Part shown: piece after piece, positions 62,101-64,000 of the stretch
How positions within the stretch are numbered: the stretch's first letter is position 1
Layout: every line of letters begins with the position of its first letter
Source: Bacteroidales bacterium
Lineage (GTDB): Bacteria > Bacteroidota > Bacteroidia > Bacteroidales > Tenuifilaceae
Assembly (NCBI GenBank): GCA_020636845.1
Contig: JACJXD010000007.1
Span: 1 to 64,000 of the forward strand
Length of the DNA stretch: 64,000 nt
Direction: 5' to 3'
Notes under the pieces: generated by a model
Seen by the model: only the letters and a program-made list of their open reading frames with translations
Told to the model about the DNA's origin: nothing
The model's database searches: none
Program-made: the position numbers and the translations under genes

Positions 62101-62811
62101 TCGAGAAGTGCAACAGAACTTGCTAGAAATCAACGCGAAAGTGCTTGGCGCGAAATGGCCAGACAAATTGCGCATGAGGTAAAGAATCCGTTAACGCCAA
62201 TAAAGTTAAGCCTTCAGTACCTGCAAAAAGCGAAAAAAGATGGCGTTCCCGATTGGGACCAACGATTCGACAGGTTTGCCCAATCGTTATCGGAACAAAT
62301 AAACGCACTTACCGTTATTGCCAACGAGTTTTCGTCGTTTGCCAAACTTCCCAATGCCAAAACGGAGGAGATTGATATTTATAAACAAATAAACGAAGTG
62401 CTAAACATGTTTCAAGGATATGCGGGCATAGAGTTTTCAATATCAAAAAATATCGATAAAACACCTATTGTTTTGGCCGACCGAGACCAGTTAACCAGGG
62501 TATTTAATAATCTTATTAAAAATGCCATACAGTCCATTGAGCGTGGAAAGCACGGGCGTATTGGATTAACCCTAAACATTGCGAACGATACTGTACAAAT
62601 TGATGTAACCGATAACGGTGTTGGCATTCCCGACGACGTACTTCCAAAACTTTTCACGCCAAACTTTACTACCAAGTCGGCAGGAACAGGATTAGGACTT
62701 GCAATTACCCGAGAAATAATAGTTGGTTTTGGCGGAAGCATAAAAGTTAAAACTCAACCTAACGTTGGTTCTACATTTACCGTTGAACTTCCCCTTGCCC
62801 GATTAGATTAG
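59170..62811 (+). CDS. Large NtrY-like sensor histidine kinase
   Basis: The 1213-residue protein starts with GTG and one membrane helix. A first sensor region (about 30-190) is followed by a multi-helix membrane block (about 200-490), a long extracytoplasmic part (about 490-700), two further helices near 710 and 745, a second periplasmic loop (760-920), a helix, a HAMP-type linker, and the kinase core. The phosphoacceptor is His 1002 in QIAHEVKNPLTPIKLSLQYLQ, the NtrY/AtoS-type motif. The ATPase region has TRVFNNLIKNAIQS, DNGVGIPDDVLPKLFTPNFTT and AGTGLGLAITREI. Ligand and partner are unknown; no response regulator is adjacent. Confidence 0.88.
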   Translation: MNKKLLWTIIGLVFSVSLLYTSREGEKYLSSIRFTNINAHRVESKIDKELCITTQQAEQLLNLGNKKCSPELFNDCINQLGNNHNISLFLFENDTLCFWSSSIDVGTNKIDSLKYQLVKLQNTFYFARNFYSKNKRVLALYNLYTEYPYENKYLINHFNSVFDTYKNYKPSKELTTIAIPIRPKLSESFFFVPIKKAKANNIFIPLLQLFSSVLLVFFIFVFFNALRQKRRPWIIGILLLAVITLLRTLSLWLNFPESSWCKLFSPELYAYTSANPSLGDFIINALLVFVLSITIPKYFKDISLPSNKKSQLILSVISFLPIAIIIALSSFLLNSLIIHSTLNIETFKILNLNIYSVLGYFAIGLWFSSAVSLLFKWAKAFIPLLNRKTSAVIAIVISIICLVLLFLLGSQKPYLEIAITVVSILFIIQWAAREESISLKKILILVAIFSAYTVTTVSIKSAEKEKNVRKILAINLTSERDPLAEVLLPELYQKLIIDGNIRNIVLNNEKSSLELNGYLRKKYFKDYLNRYDITVTICAPSTRIILNSSSQVNCEYFFNNMVDNYGLILPSSQFYFLSLQNGFINYIGQITYRENNIVRKLYIELVSRPNWELVGYPELLIEGNISKNKLRNYSWAKYHNNKLISHTGDYSYKTKLQSTDSSSSNLYFFNQNNYSHLVYKASNLDTVIISKPRDELLNITASFAYNLFFFMFILILALRFSGHSVVFNTFKTSFKNRITWAIVSIILLSLFMVGSATIVYNIKSFEQHNEKNLSEKLTSIMFELDREIPYMANNTIDSLYLSDRLIELSNIFYADINIYYPNGKLRATSRGEIFDNKLLSKRMPPNAWYAMAYQHLPKYIDNEQIGSASYLSAYIPIIGTNGNAVGYLNLPYFTRHDELRTELYSIVSAIINIYALLALLAIGITVLISAQVMRPLELIRERLAQLKIEGKNDPIEYTSNDEVGQLIGEYNRMVDELSRSATELARNQRESAWREMARQIAHEVKNPLTPIKLSLQYLQKAKKDGVPDWDQRFDRFAQSLSEQINALTVIANEFSSFAKLPNAKTEEIDIYKQINEVLNMFQGYAGIEFSISKNIDKTPIVLADRDQLTRVFNNLIKNAIQSIERGKHGRIGLTLNIANDTVQIDVTDNGVGIPDDVLPKLFTPNFTTKSAGTGLGLAITREIIVGFGGSIKVKTQPNVGSTFTVELPLARLD

Positions 62812-62830
62812 CAAATACTTCAAGCAAACC

Positions 62831-64000
62831 CTAATTTTCTTTTGGTTTTATATACCTATCGTAAAGAATTAATCCCAATATGGTTAACACGCCTATAAAG
62901 CTAAACATCAACCAAAACAGGGCAGGCTTACCCATTTCGTTTACAAGTTTAACGTAGCTAAAGGCTCCGAGAACTCCGCCTATAAAACTTCCAATTACAC
63001 CATATAAGAAAGAATATCCAAGGTAAAGTGCCTTTTTATCGTCGGGTGCAATTAACCCTATATATGATATAAACTTAGGATGCGCCGTCATTTCGCCGAG
63101 CGAAAAAATTATCAATCCAGCAATAAATACCCAAGCATTGTTCGATATTGCCAATATTCCCATTCCTACAGTACCAAATAAAACGCCAACAATCATTGTA
63201 GGTAACGGTTTTTTATTCTTTACAAGGGACGAAATAACCAACTGCAAGGCAATTATTGTTCCTGCGTTTATTACGGTAACATGCTCGGCATCGAAGGTCC
63301 ACGAAGGATTTTGAACAAATAACGATAAAAATGAATTAACAGCCGAATTTACCGGAGTCATATCAATATACTCCTTTAAAAACCACAAAACAGAATCGAA
63401 CATCTGAAAGTACAATATCCAAAAACCAGAGTAAATAACTATCATCAAAATAAACTTGAAATCCTTCAGCACTAAAACCATTTCCTTGAATACCTGAATA
63501 AGCGTCTTTTGTGTTTTTGGTCTTTGAGGTTCTTTATAGGTAAATAAGTTTAGTAACAATAGCCAGCCCGTTCCAACAGCCGCCATCAGAAAAATGTAGT
63601 TCCAGCCAAACCCTTTAAGTATTGGGATTAGTACTAAAGGAAATAAAAATGCACCAAGGTTGATAGACCAATAGTAAATGCCAAAACCTAACGAAGAATT
63701 TTTCTCGTCGGTTGTTCGGGCAATAGTTCCGGAAACAATCGGTTTAAATGCTCCCGCCCCTATTACCATTAACAGTAAACTAAGAAAAACCTCGGAATAT
63801 GTTTTGCTAAAACTGGTCAGCAGGTAACCCAAACTCATTACGGCAAAAGCAAAGAACAGCGTTTTCCGATACCCAAATCTATCGGCAATAGCTCCGGCTA
63901 CAATTGGAAGAACATACAGCAAAGGGGTAATAACGCTTTTTATGATGCCAACGCTTTCTTTAGAAAACCCCAACCCACCACTATTAACATCCAAAACCAG
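62831..64000 (-). CDS. MFS/POT-family transporter, 5' end cut by window edge
   Basis: The frame is open to the right edge; the sequence before residue MDVNSGG is still in frame (LVLDVNSGG), so the true start is outside. At least 390 residues are present with about ten membrane helices. GAGAFKPIVSGTIARTTDEKNSSLGFGIYYWSINLGAFLFPLVL matches the PTR2/POT signature (di- and tripeptide:H+ symporters), and GAIADRFGYRKTLFFAF is the MFS motif A region. Peptide import by proton symport is the best guess; a general MFS role is possible. It is convergent with the NtrY-like kinase gene, with no clear terminator between. Confidence 0.75.
   Translation of the reverse strand: MVLDVNSGGLGFSKESVGIIKSVITPLLYVLPIVAGAIADRFGYRKTLFFAFAVMSLGYLLTSFSKTYSEVFLSLLLMVIGAGAFKPIVSGTIARTTDEKNSSLGFGIYYWSINLGAFLFPLVLIPILKGFGWNYIFLMAAVGTGWLLLLNLFTYKEPQRPKTQKTLIQVFKEMVLVLKDFKFILMIVIYSGFWILYFQMFDSVLWFLKEYIDMTPVNSAVNSFLSLFVQNPSWTFDAEHVTVINAGTIIALQLVISSLVKNKKPLPTMIVGVLFGTVGMGILAISNNAWVFIAGLIIFSLGEMTAHPKFISYIGLIAPDDKKALYLGYSFLYGVIGSFIGGVLGAFSYVKLVNEMGKPALFWLMFSFIGVLTILGLILYDRYIKPKEN

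Noticed and set aside
1..64000. tRNA or rRNA genes
   Set aside because: The intergenic gaps were read for cloverleaf-like stems and the GTTCGAATC-type arm; none was found.

Overview
The window looks like a chromosomal segment of a Bacteroidota bacterium, probably near the Bacteroidales/Marinilabiliales. The evidence is AT-rich DNA, promoters with the Bacteroidota -7 box TAnnTTTG, few Shine-Dalgarno sites, SusCD-era glycan enzymes with discoidin tails, a type IX secretion C-terminal sorting domain, and Bacteroidota-typical families (DUF4783, DUF4180, GIN-domain lipoprotein, LytTR two-component pair). No rRNA, tRNA, CRISPR array, prophage or classical insertion sequence was seen. Both edges cut genes: an unknown secreted protein on the left and an MFS/POT transporter on the right.

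Layout. 1-4 kb: a partial secreted protein, an AmmeMemoRadiSam-type radical SAM enzyme, and a cysE-cysK cysteine operon. The operon is preceded by a previously unlisted 28-codon leader ORF with a Cys-Cys-Pro-Cys-Cys-Cys run and an intrinsic terminator, a textbook attenuator layout. 4-11 kb: a PutP-like symporter, a secreted DNA/RNA nuclease, a small ExbB/MotA-like protein and a LytS/LytTR pair. 11-24 kb: a minus-strand cluster for mannose- and GlcNAc-containing glycans (LacI regulator, sugar MFS, ROK kinase, beta-mannosidase, GH92 mannosidase, beta-propeller protein, GH20 hexosaminidase). It has LacI palindromic operators and is interrupted by a GIY-YIG gene between two REP-like hairpins. 24-31 kb: an SPFH protein, a three-gene acyl-CoA carboxylase and a T9SS-exported lipase-like protein.

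31-38 kb: DUF4180 with two flavodoxin-fold proteins, a small lipoprotein between inverted repeats, a GIN lipoprotein, a PagL-like deacylase, a porin and a zinc-free sirtuin. 38-41 kb: an ars-like cluster (arsR, CxxC thioredoxin, CDF exporter, rhodanese-like protein, arsC) with two tandem palindromic operators over the promoter and no arsenite pump. 41-44.5 kb: gatE and gatD, the two subunits of the archaeal-type Glu-tRNA(Gln) amidotransferase, unexpected in a bacterium.

44.5-64 kb: an LPP20-like protein, valS, a glutamine synthetase, a glycosyltransferase, a six-PAS hybrid kinase, pdxH, a YihY/BrkB membrane protein, nadC with a DUF4783 gene, rlmH, a large NtrY-like kinase and the partial transporter.

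The observations I rate highest are the cysteine attenuator before cysE and the bacterial GatDE pair. Next come the ArsR and LacI operator pairs, the 21-bp repeat array at 14.6 kb and the covarying REP-like hairpins. Domain and family calls come from reading the translations by eye; no database search was run.
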